Assembly: GCA_903864275.1 (NCBI GenBank)
Contig: CAIPFE010000039.1
Span: 1 to 64,000 of the forward strand
Source: an uncultured Mucilaginibacter sp.
GTDB lineage: Bacteria; Bacteroidota; Bacteroidia; Sphingobacteriales; Sphingobacteriaceae
Direction of reading: 5' to 3'
DNA length: 64,000 nt
The position numbers were made by a program, and so were the translations under genes. Below are positions 1 to 8,935 of this stretch, piece after piece (positions within the stretch are counted from its first letter, which is position 1; each line of letters starts with the position of its first letter). The notes under the pieces were generated by a model. The model searched no databases, had not been told where the DNA came from, and saw only the letters and a program-made list of their open reading frames with translations.

Positions 1-126
1 CATTAGCTGCTCGTTCGGGGTGGTCAGTTTGGCCCGGAATGCCTGGTCAGTTTGCCCCGGAATGGGGTGGTCAATTTGACGCGGAATCACTGGTCACATT
101 CCGCCGGAATTGGGTGGTCAATATCA
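1..126. mobile_element. Terminus of an IS21-like insertion sequence
   Basis: The core tggtca recurs at 21, 44, 68, 91 and 115, each of the first four followed by a ccggaat-like box, giving a period of 23-24 bp. Such multiple internal repeats are typical of IS21-family ends, where they bind the transposase. The right tip reads tggtcaatatca and ends in CA at 126, matching the TG...CA termini of this family. The transposase genes (istA/istB type) would lie left of the window. Family assignment rests on the repeat pattern alone. Confidence 0.7.
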
Positions 127-3100
127 GCGGTATATCCAATCCGGGGAAGTCAATATGATAGGAAAAAAAGTTGTAAATAGGTCGGCATCTTTTTGAACAA
201 TCTGTCTTAATGATAGCCTTATATTTTTACTACCTTGCTTCTTTAGATATAAATTCCCTACTGACAACCCATTATTATTTTGCTCAAAACTTCTTGTAGC
301 ATCTATCTGCTTAGAATACCAAAATTCCTTTATAAACTTTAATTGTTCTTTTTCAACGCCGTTTAAAACCCTTTCGAGTTCTTTGTGGTCATTGTCATTT
401 GTTGGCAAATTCACACTTGCAGAATTTACAAGCATTGCACTCAAATAATTAATTAGAAGCGTTTTCCTCCAATTAACTTTTGTCTTTAATAAGTCTATTA
501 AGATTTGTTCCTTGTTGTATAATTTGTTGTAAAATTGAAACCACTTAAATTCTATTGTAAAAAAATCAATTTCACCATTAAAATACTGATTCTTTGCAGT
601 TAGAAGATTTTCAATACTTTGAATGAATTGCGACAAATCGTCTCCCTTAAATTCAAATGTTACCCAATCGTCAAATCCTACTTGCTCTTTTAGAAACTTA
701 TATTTCTTTTGGATTTCTTCTATTTCAGGAATTGGTAGTTTAGTGGGTTTTAACAAATTTAACTCGCTAAACTCTAAGGTAATTTTTGTATCGAATTGCG
801 TTTCGATAAATTCTAACTTCTCCTTTATTGTCGATAAATCATTTATATTTTCAGAAAACGCTTTATCAAATTTATAATCCAATTTAATATGTTCGTTTTC
901 AGCCAACGCTTTTGACAATGATTGAAAAAGCGAGTTCAAGTCTGATAGGTAACTATCAAATTTTGAGTGAATTGAATGAAGAACTTGTTTTAATGCCTCC
1001 GAATTATTGTGATTCTGTACCTCTAAAAGAATGGTTTCAAGACAGCTTTTTCCTGAAATGGGTTTTAAGAGTGATTCAAGATTGAACGAAGCAAACTCAT
1101 AGTCAATTTTAGACGAAATATTATTTTCAACTTTTGATATTTCGCTTTTCACATTTCCCAAATGCTTTTTTTGAGATTCTAAATCACCGTTTAATTCTAT
1201 TAGATGTAAGTATTTTGATTTTTGTAAACTTTGTTTCAACTCAGAAAAACAACTTTTCAAAGCTGTATTACCGGCTATTGTTCGCTTTTTTACCTTAGAA
1301 AAATTTGAAAGAAATTTATAGCTAAAACTTTTAAGTTTCAAATCATTAGTTAAATCCCTGTCGTTATCATTCTCGTCAAATATTTGCTCCACATCGGAAA
1401 TTATTTGGGATAGCCTCTTAAAATGTTCGGCTAATTCAAATTTTCTGGCATCTGAGTAAACCTTACTATTTTCAGAGATTATTCCGCTTAATTCACTTTG
1501 CTTTTCAATGATATATTCGATTGACTTTTCGACCGATTGTATCTGTTGCTTTAATTCTGAATATCTTAATTTAAAAAATTCATTTTTAATAACGTTTGAC
1601 AAGTCTTTAATCGCTCTCAGTTGATTGAAATATACCTCGAAGTCATCGTTAATTTGCTGCTCAATGATGTAGGGGTTATCGCCAACTAATTTCGAAGGAT
1701 TGATAAAAGATGAAGATTCGTTTGTTAAAAAATCTGCGTACAGCGTTTGTCCTTTTTGAACAAGGTCAAGCAACGAATTTAGCTCTTGCGTAGAATAATT
1801 GAATTGGTCTTTATCAATATTCAAATTATTATCGTCTGAATTACCCTTTAGTTCAGCCAATAAATCGCCGACAATATCCGTCCATGATTTATTACCAATT
1901 AATTTTTTGCCAACTTTTTGATGCTTCCCATTGATACTAAGAATTAAATCGTTTGCTTTTTTTATAACATTATCTAATGAATCTTTAGAATAATTATACC
2001 TGTACCTTTTGTATTCTGAGTTATCAACCCTGTCCCTAACCGAATCTACAACGGTTTTTCGATCTTTAACTATGTCTTTTATTAAAACACAGTGATAGTT
2101 TAAACCTCTACCTATAAGGGAATTATGTAGGACTTCAAGGGCGGTTTTCTTTTCACATACTACAATTACCTTTTTGTTATTTTCAAGCGCATTTACAAGT
2201 ACCGCTGTTAATGTTTGACTTTTACCGGTACCGGGAGGCCCTTGAATTAGAATGTTTCTTGTTGAGTTTAAACTATGTAAAACTCCTTGTTGAGATGGGT
2301 CGGTTTCGATTGAGGAAATCGGTTGAAAAGAATTGCCTTCCAAATCATCTGTTCCTATTTCAAGTCCTTTGAGGTCTATTAAATTTGAATAATCGTTAAT
2401 TATATTTTGCTTTTGGACTTCAAATATTGAAAACAAACCAGCAAATTCTATTAATGAGTTTGTCGAGTTTAACGGTAATTTTTCATAATGAGATTTTTCT
2501 CCAATTGAGACAATTTTATTAAGCTTTGTTTTAAAAACTTCTTCTAAATCATTATCAATATTAGTATTAACAGCTCTAATTAATTTTGCGCATATTTCGA
2601 TAAGCTCAGTTTTACTAATTATACCGTCATCAAGAACTTCATTCGATATTTGTTCAATTTCAACGCCGGAATCATTTTGTAAGTGGTTAATTAAAACTTC
2701 GTTTATGTAAATCGGGTCATCGTCACTTCTTAAAATTTCCCATGTGTTAAACTCCTTGCTTTGTTTAATTTTTAATGACCATATCAATACCGGAGCAACC
2801 GTAAGTTTATTATCACTCTTATCTCGTCTGGCAAGTATTGGAAATCCAAAGCCAAAAGTATTTATCCCCTTTTCCGATTCAATAGCCTGAGTTTGGTTTA
2901 TAAGATTTTCGAAAGCCTTGGTTATTTTCACCAATTGTACCTGGTCTTCTTCAAAAAGAGAATTTAAATCAACCCCGCTGTCTTTCCAGCTAATTCTAAA
3001 TTTCAGGGGCAGTTTTGACAGTAATGCGTTTAAAAAATCGTCGGGTAGACTTTTGTCAATATAAGCAAGTCGGTTTAAATCAAATTTATATCGTGAATTT

Positions 3101-3189
3101 GCTGGAATAGCATTTAAATGAACTCCTCTTCGATTGCCTACTTTCAATCGTCGTTGAAGTTCTACTAATAATTTTGACGTTAATTCCAT
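124..3189 (-). pseudogene. SF1-type helicase/AAA ATPase, C-terminus cut off by an IS
   Basis: The 1021-residue product has a Walker A motif GPPGTGKS at 317-324 in an SF1-helicase context (ILIQGPPGTGKSQTLTAVL), followed by a long Lys/Glu-rich, probably coiled-coil insert (about 400-900). The last residues FPIILTSP resemble the stretch that in Upf1/Dna2-like helicases directly precedes the DExx (Walker B) box. Walker B and the whole second RecA domain are therefore missing. The reading frame stops in a TGA made by the first bases of the IS terminus (124-126 read in reverse). Start is the ATG at 3187-3189. Large helicases of this kind are frequent cargo of mobile islands, sometimes in defence. 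The truncated product is unlikely to unwind DNA. Confidence 0.8.
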
Positions 3190-3370
3190 TACAATAAGGT
3201 TGTCATTGGATATAAGTCTTAAACTTAGCCAATAATAATTAAACCACCAAAAACAGGGTTAGAAATCTTAGAAATAAATTAGCATTTAACCAAAGGGCAT
3301 CAGCTGTGTTTTAAAATTATTAGGTTCATTTTGCTATTCAAAGCCGCAGTCTTCCATTACACACACCATC

Positions 3371-3517
3371 CCATTTTCAACGCTTAGGCACCAAAAGCGC
3401 AAGGCGGATGAAAGGTCAAGGCCGAAGCACCGCTAAAAAACAAACAACAGTGCTTCGTTTATACAGCCTTGACTTTCATCCGCCGGTCGCTAACTTTTGC
3501 CGGATGCGGTGAAATGG
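3371..3517. repeat. Long imperfect inverted repeat
   Basis: The 340-bp gap between the helicase start (3189) and the next gene's stop (3530) has no gene that I can see, but contains a large dyad. The inner arms are 3403-3430 (ggcggatgaaaggtcaaggc ... gaagcac) and 3450-3484 (gtgcttcg ... gccttgactttcatccgcc). Outer arms continue the symmetry (ccattttcaacgc at about 3372-3384 against gcggtgaaatgg at about 3505-3516). It lies just downstream of the mobilization triplet, so it could be a terminator, a cis-acting transfer site or a palindromic element. Confidence 0.7.
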
Positions 3518-3529
3518 GGGGGTCTTTTA

Positions 3530-4156
3530 TCAATGCGCCTGATTTTTTAATGATTTCAAACTATCTGCTTCACTTTCGAGCTGTTTAATACGCAACTCCG
3601 TTTCCTGTCCTTTTTGATACCTTTCTATGCTATCCGTCCTATAGCTGTTAACATCGGCTACCTTAAAACTATCAAGGTCGTTAACCATATCCTGTTTGCC
3701 TTTTTTATCCAGTTTAATATAATTCCAATACCACGATTTACGAAAACGGATGTTCTCGCTATTCATATACCAATAGCGGAAACCAAACCAGCATATAAAG
3801 CCGACTGTTAAGGCGAGGCCTGTTAAAATCATAAATCGTTTACCCATAATCTTTAAAAAGCTTTTACCGCCGTCCTCCGGCAATACCAGTATGCGGTTTT
3901 TGGTAAAAAGGTCATTAAGCTGCCTTTGTACAGCATTTTTTATAGTGGTAAAACCATCAGCCACAATATTGTGTACTGGTAATAATTCCGGTGCAGGGGC
4001 TGTTACCTGTATGTTCTCAATCTTACTTTTAAAACCATCTACTTTTTTATTTAGTTCATCAACCTTTGCAGGTAATACTTTAACCACTTCTTTTACTGCT
4101 TGTAATTCTTTGGTGAAATCCTCCATCACCGAATTGAAATTTGTTTCGTTTATCAT
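3530..4156 (-). CDS. Membrane protein co-translated with relaxase
   Basis: The 208-residue protein has an N-terminal heptad-like helix (residues about 10-50, rich in Val/Leu/Lys), one strong transmembrane segment around residues 110-130 (ILTGLALTVGFICWFGF), and a charged C-terminal helix (about 165-205) likely to form a coiled coil. Its start overlaps the relaxase stop by 4 bp (4153-4156), so the two are translationally coupled. I do not recognise the family. Position and topology suggest an accessory that tethers the relaxosome to the membrane or to a coupling protein of a helper element. That role is inference. Confidence 0.7.
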   Translation of the reverse strand: MINETNFNSVMEDFTKELQAVKEVVKVLPAKVDELNKKVDGFKSKIENIQVTAPAPELLPVHNIVADGFTTIKNAVQRQLNDLFTKNRILVLPEDGGKSFLKIMGKRFMILTGLALTVGFICWFGFRYWYMNSENIRFRKSWYWNYIKLDKKGKQDMVNDLDSFKVADVNSYRTDSIERYQKGQETELRIKQLESEADSLKSLKNQAH

Positions 4157-5040
4157 AATCTAAATCCTCCCGATTGTTTAATTTCCTGTTTATCCTCTTG
4201 TTGTTTTTTCAATTGTTCTTCTTTTTGCGATCTTAAAATCGTTTCCCTGAGTTGTTGAGCCAGGCTTGGCTTTTGTTGTTCCTCTTGCTGCATCTGCCTG
4301 TTTTGTGCTAATTGCTTTTCAATTTTCAATAAAGGATAACCAACCTGGCTACCTTTAAACCTGACCGCTTGTACATCTGTAAAAGCGATACCCCTGCCTA
4401 ATTCTATTTCATAGCCTTTTGCAGTAATCTTATTCTGAAATTCTTTCATGGTTGCGGATTGCTTTAAGAATTTAGCAATAGCCTCTTTTAATGCTTCTTT
4501 ACGGATGTCCTGACGTGGCAACATTCTTTCTTCTTTAGACAGAAACCTACGTGGGCTAAGCACTTGTTCCAATTGGTGCTTCCTTTCCATCGTTCGGCAA
4601 AAATTAGCCATCCGTTTATAGTTGTTGCTATCGGAAACCGTTTTGGCATCATAACCAACCCTATTAGCTACAATATGCAAGTGCTGGTGCTGCCGGTCGG
4701 CATGCTCAATAACCACGTATTGGTTATTTTCAAATCCAAAGTCTTTAGCCATCTGCTTACCGATGTCAATTTTATCCTGGTTACTTAACTGGTCTGAATG
4801 GGCAAAGCTTAAAGAGGCGTGTAATACCGGCTTGGATAGCTTTGGGTTTAAATACCGCACTTCATTGAACTGCTGTATCAATTCCTTTTTATTACCGAAG
4901 CATTGATTATAACAAATAACCTGCGCCTGCTTTTTCTCCTGTTCTATTTCCTGCAACGCTTTACTTTGTTGTAATCTGCCTTCATGCAGGTAGTTCAAAC
5001 ATCCCCGGAAACTTTTTCCTGTGCTTATCTTACCGATCAT
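4153..5040 (-). CDS. Relaxase/mobilization nuclease (MobP-like)
   Basis: This 295-residue protein fits the relaxase/mobilization nuclease family (PF03432) of Bacteroidetes mobilizable elements. The N-terminus begins MIGKISTGKSFRGCLNYL, where such proteins carry the catalytic Tyr (Tyr17 is the likely nucleophile). The metal-binding signature appears as HADRQHQHLHIVANRV (about residues 113-128). The C-terminal third is Gln/Lys/Glu-rich and low in complexity. It nicks oriT and pilots the transferred strand. It overlaps mobC by 4 bp upstream (5037-5040) and the membrane protein gene downstream by 4 bp, so the three form one tightly coupled unit. Confidence 0.9.
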   Translation of the reverse strand: MIGKISTGKSFRGCLNYLHEGRLQQSKALQEIEQEKKQAQVICYNQCFGNKKELIQQFNEVRYLNPKLSKPVLHASLSFAHSDQLSNQDKIDIGKQMAKDFGFENNQYVVIEHADRQHQHLHIVANRVGYDAKTVSDSNNYKRMANFCRTMERKHQLEQVLSPRRFLSKEERMLPRQDIRKEALKEAIAKFLKQSATMKEFQNKITAKGYEIELGRGIAFTDVQAVRFKGSQVGYPLLKIEKQLAQNRQMQQEEQQKPSLAQQLRETILRSQKEEQLKKQQEDKQEIKQSGGFRL

Positions 5041-5414
5041 TGTAAATAAGCCTTAATATCCGTAACTAATTGTTGCAGACTTGTGCTTTGCTGGTTGAGC
5101 CTTGCCCGTTCAAGTACGCTTAATTCATCAAAGCTATTTCGCTTTTTAGCGATCTGATTAAGATTGGCGGCTATGTGGTTTAGTGTTCCCGTTAACTGTA
5201 ATACCTCTCGATTCAAAGTTTTAATCCTGAATTTTACCGCTCCTTTCAAGCCCATTTCCCGCAAGTATTCCGATACGCTTAAACCAACCTGTTTAGCCTT
5301 GTTCTCAATCTGCATCCCCTCAAAAAAGGAACACTTAACGGAAAGTGTTCGCAACCGCTTTACTTCTTTCGGCGGCCTGCCGCCTTTGTTATTTTTTGGC
5401 TTTTCCAACATCAT
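5037..5414 (-). CDS. mobC: MobC-like relaxosome accessory protein
   Basis: About 125 residues. It carries a basic N-terminus (KGGRPPKEVKRLRTLSVKCS) leading into a ribbon-helix-helix-like segment (FFEGMQIENKAKQVGLSVSE), and a MobC-type helix (LNREVLQLTGTLNHIAANLN, with the L-x-x-I-x-N-N/L-N-Q-I pattern). I place the start at the ATG of 5412-5414 because AGGAAAGG lies just upstream and the longer open frame (to 5519) reads through the oriT-like hairpin with atypical Cys/His/Trp-rich residues. It would bind oriT and help the relaxase nick. Confidence 0.85.
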   Translation of the reverse strand: MMLEKPKNNKGGRPPKEVKRLRTLSVKCSFFEGMQIENKAKQVGLSVSEYLREMGLKGAVKFRIKTLNREVLQLTGTLNHIAANLNQIAKKRNSFDELSVLERARLNQQSTSLQQLVTDIKAYLQ

Positions 5415-5463
5415 TAAATCCTTTCCTGTCTTAAAAATCTCCCCATGAATGCGATAGCATGAA

Positions 5464-5508
5464 TGGGGCCAGCAAGTTTTGGTAACACCAAAACATAGCT
5501 GGCTCCCA
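5464..5508. other. Candidate oriT hairpin
   Basis: A nested dyad lies 50-95 bp upstream of the mobC start: gccagc (5468-5473), gttttggt, spacer aac, accaaaac, then gctggc (5498-5503). Flanking tggg/ccca at 5464 and 5508 extends it with one unpaired base. Transfer origins of MobP elements normally sit directly upstream of the mob operon and contain such an inverted repeat next to the nick. No nick sequence can be fixed from sequence alone. Confidence 0.55.
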
Positions 5509-5535
5509 CATCCGGGCAAACGCCCGTCGTGGTAT

Positions 5536-5631
5536 CCCGATACTCCGTATCGGGGATTTATGCCTTTGCTATTGTTACCTTGTTTCCACTCCAGGCTAAA
5601 GCCTGTCGTTGTTTCCGATACTTTGTATCGG
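5536..5631. repeat. Cluster of three short palindromes
   Basis: CCCGATAC-tcc-GTATCGGG lies at 5536-5554, CAGGC-taaa-GCCTG at 5592-5605 and CCGATAC-ttt-GTATCGG at 5615-5631. The first and third are the same motif. A related perfect palindrome, TCCCGATAGCTATCGGGA, occurs at 50324-50341 in the core chromosome. Placed between the HTH gene and mobC, they may be part of the oriT region, terminators, or copies of a dispersed palindromic repeat. Confidence 0.6.
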
Positions 5632-5633
5632 GA

Positions 5634-5963
5634 TTATCGGTATTTGATAACCGGGTCTTTAAGGGGTAAGGATGGGCGATTTAAACTCGGGGCGTGATTG
5701 CCTCCTTCAATCCATTCGATTAGTTTTCTTCGTGAAAACAAAAGTTTTCCTTCGATCTTACAAAAGGGGATTTTTTTGCGTTTGACTAATCCATAAATGG
5801 AAGTGACCTCATATTTGATGAGGTTGGCCGCTTCTTTGGTATCCAATAAAGTATCATCTTCATTGGACATCTTAGGACTTACCTGTACGGCGTTTTTAAC
5901 GGATAACTCAATCAGCTCCTGGAGCTCCTGAGTAGATAGTGTGGTTACAAATGTTGCATTCAT
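5634..5963 (-). CDS. Excisionase-like HTH protein
   Basis: About 109 residues from the ATG at 5961-5963 (an earlier ATG at 5964-5966 is possible). The C-terminal half matches the helix_turn_helix_17/excisionase-type winged helix: LLDTKEAANLIKYEVTSIYG, then KRKKIPFCKIEGKLLFSRRK and LIEWIEGG. Bacteroidetes mobilizable elements usually carry one such gene between integrase and mob genes. It may serve as recombination directionality factor or as regulator of the mob operon. The DNA-binding fold is well supported; the exact role is inference. Confidence 0.8.
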   Translation of the reverse strand: MNATFVTTLSTQELQELIELSVKNAVQVSPKMSNEDDTLLDTKEAANLIKYEVTSIYGLVKRKKIPFCKIEGKLLFSRRKLIEWIEGGNHAPSLNRPSLPLKDPVIKYR

Positions 5964-6031
5964 CATAAATAATTTGATGAAGCAAAACAATACGAAAATA
6001 ACCCAACGTTACTGAACGTAGTTTAACGAAG

Positions 6032-7150
6032 TCATACCGTAATCCGGTAGTTTGGTATTTTGGATAAGATTTGTAAAGTATTTTTAGCGTAGGAACTGTT
6101 CTCCAGTTCTTTAATGGCAGCAATGGCTACTGGCTGTTTTTTCGTAAAATTACCCGGCATATAATTTAGTTCTATCGCATCATACACCGAAAAAGTCGCT
6201 TTTAGGCATTTGCTATATTCCTCCAATGGCAAGCGGGTATAGGTGTAGTTAAGTTTGTAAGTGGCGTGCATCAGCAAGTATAATATAGGCTGATAATCAA
6301 GCGGCAATTCATAAAAGCGGTGGGGGCTGTCGGGTAGTTTGCTGTGTTCTCCCGATATATCTACAAACATGCTCCCCAATAATTCTACTACATCACTTTC
6401 CGCTTTAAACTCCGGCGTTAAACTTAAAGACTTACATTTGGGTAGATCCAACAACACCAACCATATTGTAATAATATCTCCTACCGGGTATTTCAATGGT
6501 ATTTTGGAAAGTGCAGATTTAGTGTCTGTAGTAATAGGTGCTTGTACCAATGTATTCTCCGGCAAGGTTTTCGGGATTTGTACAGGTTCGGCTTTAGTGG
6601 TTAAAAGACTTAGGTTTTTGTATTCCTTAAAAGCCCTTACCAAACAAGCTTGAATATATCCTAAATTATGCAGCAACTGCGGAATGGCAAAGCCCTCAAA
6701 ATATAAATCCCGCTGGCAATACTCCATAAACTGTTCCAACATTTCCTTTTGATGGGATAGTCCCAAGGATGGAAAGGCGGGGCCGATCTCCATATTAAAA
6801 CCGTCAAGCCCTAACAAATAGCCTTTGTAGAATAGCTGCATGAGTTCTTTGGTGTATTCTTCTGTAATGGGCCGGGTAGTCTCCAATAGTATTTCGTTGT
6901 GTTCTGCTACCTTGTTTTTAAATACCTTAGCCAAGTTGGGTTCGCTCACATAAAAAACTTGCTGCTCATCCGTTTCAATTCTTTCAAAAGGGAAGCTTCT
7001 TTGGTATTCAAATGTAGAGGCAGCCGGTTCAAATAAACCGCTTATTGAGGACAGGAAAGGGAATTTACCATGCTTATTGGTACTTATACCATTTAAAGGA
7101 TTGTAATCGGGTAGTTGCAGAAAATACATAAGCAAGCAATTATTGGTCAA
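6032..7150 (-). CDS. Unrecognised 372-residue island protein
   Basis: I do not recognise this family. It has no signal peptide or membrane segment and looks soluble and mostly helical, with aromatic-rich patches (about residues 100-190, QLFYKGYLLGLDGFNMEIG and EYCQRDLYFEGFAIPQLL). It lies between the HTH gene and the Fic gene, same strand, with about 96 bp to the Fic stop. The Leu/Tyr-rich helical style recalls the RteC-like or accessory proteins of Bacteroidetes elements, but there is no motif to support a name. Codon use looks like that of its island neighbours. Confidence 0.65.
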   Translation of the reverse strand: MTNNCLLMYFLQLPDYNPLNGISTNKHGKFPFLSSISGLFEPAASTFEYQRSFPFERIETDEQQVFYVSEPNLAKVFKNKVAEHNEILLETTRPITEEYTKELMQLFYKGYLLGLDGFNMEIGPAFPSLGLSHQKEMLEQFMEYCQRDLYFEGFAIPQLLHNLGYIQACLVRAFKEYKNLSLLTTKAEPVQIPKTLPENTLVQAPITTDTKSALSKIPLKYPVGDIITIWLVLLDLPKCKSLSLTPEFKAESDVVELLGSMFVDISGEHSKLPDSPHRFYELPLDYQPILYLLMHATYKLNYTYTRLPLEEYSKCLKATFSVYDAIELNYMPGNFTKKQPVAIAAIKELENSSYAKNTLQILSKIPNYRITV

Positions 7151-7246
7151 AGTGTCTTACATATAAGAAACAGTCACGCATTTGGTTTGTAATAACGTTA
7201 CTAAAGTGTCCAAACTCATGCACTCAAGTAAACTAATTAATATTTA

Positions 7247-8746
7247 TTAATCGGCATTATTAAAAATGTTCTTGTAGGCCGTTTCCATGCTGCCTATTTC
7301 TTCTTCAGTCAACTTAGCAAAGTCTTTGCGCCGCCTGTTAGGAAACACACCTTTGTTTTGATGTAAGAATATAATCATCAAATCAATATCCTTATCAGGC
7401 ATATCAACAATGTTCTGCAACTCTCGTTTCAATTCATCGTAGTGCTGTATAAATTCTAACTCTTCCGGCATATCCTGGTTGATGGTCTCCTGTATGGTTT
7501 GAGCTAAAAACACACATTGCGCTGTTAGATCAGGATAACGAAAATAAGCTTCGACTTCTTCGGGATTAGTGACCTCTAATGTTCCATCCGCTTTTTTATT
7601 ATAACTAATGTGCTGAATTAGTGGCTTGGAATATTGTTCCAAAGCGCCGTCATATTCCTGCATGTTGTTGAGCATGTGAGCGGATACAGGAATAATTAAA
7701 CCATCCGGCACCACGCCGTCCCTAACCAGCATGTCGTGTATCAGGAAACGATGCAATCTTCCGTTTCCATCCTCAAATGGATGAATAAACACAAATCCAA
7801 AAGCGATCAATGCGGCTCTTATGATAGGGTATGTACCTTCGGTTTTATCTGCGGCTATCTTTAGCCCATCCATTAATGAAGCCAAATATTGTGGTGGCGG
7901 ACAGATATAATGGATTAGCTCATTGCCATAAGGTAGCGACTGGCCAATATAATTTTGAAAGTCCCGAAAACCCGGAGAGGCAAAGCGGGGGTCAACAATC
8001 GAATTTTGCAACGTGGTCAAACTTGCTTCACTAAGCATTTGTTCGCTTGGCTCCTTGCCTGCTTGCATTAATAGCGCGATAAATCGGTTCATCCGCTCTG
8101 CCGATGGTTTTTCCTTTTCTATTTCATAGGAGGAGCGGGTTTCTTTACTATACAAATAATTGGTAGCCCTACGGAAGACATCCGCCGAATAGTTTGCCTT
8201 TAAGTTTTCGATCTGCGATCTAATATCTGTACTTAGTAGTTGATTTAAAACGGTCGTTCTTCTGATTACCGGGCAAAATAAAAAAGTGCCTAATAAATTA
8301 TTATTGATCCGCCAGCGGTTATCCTTTATAATCCGGCCTGTTATATATTCGCTGTCCTCCAACAGGTCGGTATAGTTACCTGAAATTGTATAAGGCAGGT
8401 CTAATGCTATACCGAAAAGAAATTCATATAAAAAACCAATTTTACGTGCGTATTTGCCTGATGGAGATACCGAAATAAAATCTATAATTTCTTGTGGGCT
8501 AAGCTGATTGAAAACCGCTTTTAGAAATGGAAGGTCTAAATCATCGTATTTTAATGAAAAAACAAGATGTGCTAAAGGCGTATCTTCGTCAGGTATATAT
8601 TTTCTGCCGTAAATTTGGCTGACCTCACCTTGAGCATTTAGTTCCACTTTCTCATTGTTCCCTATATAAGAGTTATGTGTTAAACGGTATTTTTTGAGAT
8701 TAAAATGCTCCCGTAGCCATAAATTGCCAACAGTTCTTAATGCCAT
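7247..8746 (-). CDS. Fic family AMP-transferase-like protein
   Basis: The 499-residue protein contains the complete Fic motif HPFEDGNGRLHR at 322-333, with catalytic His322, and the preceding Fic-fold segment (FASPGFRDFQNYIG, about 255-268). Upstream, SSYEIEK at 205-211 resembles the inhibitory helix motif (S/T)xxxE(G/N) of class II Fic proteins, with Lys in place of Gly/Asn. Fic enzymes transfer AMP or other phosphate-containing groups to target hydroxyls. The N-terminal 190 residues are not recognised. It could be a stand-alone toxin/regulator or a defence gene of the island. No separate antitoxin is visible. Confidence 0.9.
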   Translation of the reverse strand: MALRTVGNLWLREHFNLKKYRLTHNSYIGNNEKVELNAQGEVSQIYGRKYIPDEDTPLAHLVFSLKYDDLDLPFLKAVFNQLSPQEIIDFISVSPSGKYARKIGFLYEFLFGIALDLPYTISGNYTDLLEDSEYITGRIIKDNRWRINNNLLGTFLFCPVIRRTTVLNQLLSTDIRSQIENLKANYSADVFRRATNYLYSKETRSSYEIEKEKPSAERMNRFIALLMQAGKEPSEQMLSEASLTTLQNSIVDPRFASPGFRDFQNYIGQSLPYGNELIHYICPPPQYLASLMDGLKIAADKTEGTYPIIRAALIAFGFVFIHPFEDGNGRLHRFLIHDMLVRDGVVPDGLIIPVSAHMLNNMQEYDGALEQYSKPLIQHISYNKKADGTLEVTNPEEVEAYFRYPDLTAQCVFLAQTIQETINQDMPEELEFIQHYDELKRELQNIVDMPDKDIDLMIIFLHQNKGVFPNRRRKDFAKLTEEEIGSMETAYKNIFNNAD

Positions 8747-8756
8747 GTGTTATTAG

Positions 8757-8918
8757 TTACGGTAAAACTGATTTTCTATACTGTAATTTAATTACAATCA
8801 TATAAATGTACGGTAAAACAATTACATGATATAGTATTTTAACAAAAAACAGCGAATGTTACTGTAATTCATAAATCAATAAGGTAAAATGATTTAATAT
8901 TCGGGGCTATTACTGTAA
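8757..8918. promoter_or_regulatory. Array of TTACnGTAA operator-like sites upstream of fic
   Basis: Palindromic TTACnGTAA occurs exactly at 8757-8765, 8859-8867 and 8910-8918, and with one mismatch at 8808-8816 and 8778-8786. The four main sites are spaced by exactly 51 bp; weaker partners sit about 20-21 bp after each. All spacings are near whole helical turns, so the sites would face one side of the DNA. The array fills the gap between the Fic start (8746) and the integrase stop (8966). The binding protein is unknown; the HTH protein or Fic itself are candidates. Confidence 0.55.
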
Positions 8919-8935
8919 AATGATTATAGTTACTT

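Noticed and set aside
623..877. Plus-strand frame opposite the helicase gene
   Set aside because: It lies fully within the helicase gene on the other strand and has a Ser/Asn-rich composition without protein-like motifs.
5415..5519. N-terminal extension of mobC
   Set aside because: It would read through the oriT-like hairpin with residues rich in Cys, His and Trp. The ATG at 5414 has a good ribosome-binding sequence and gives the usual MobC length.
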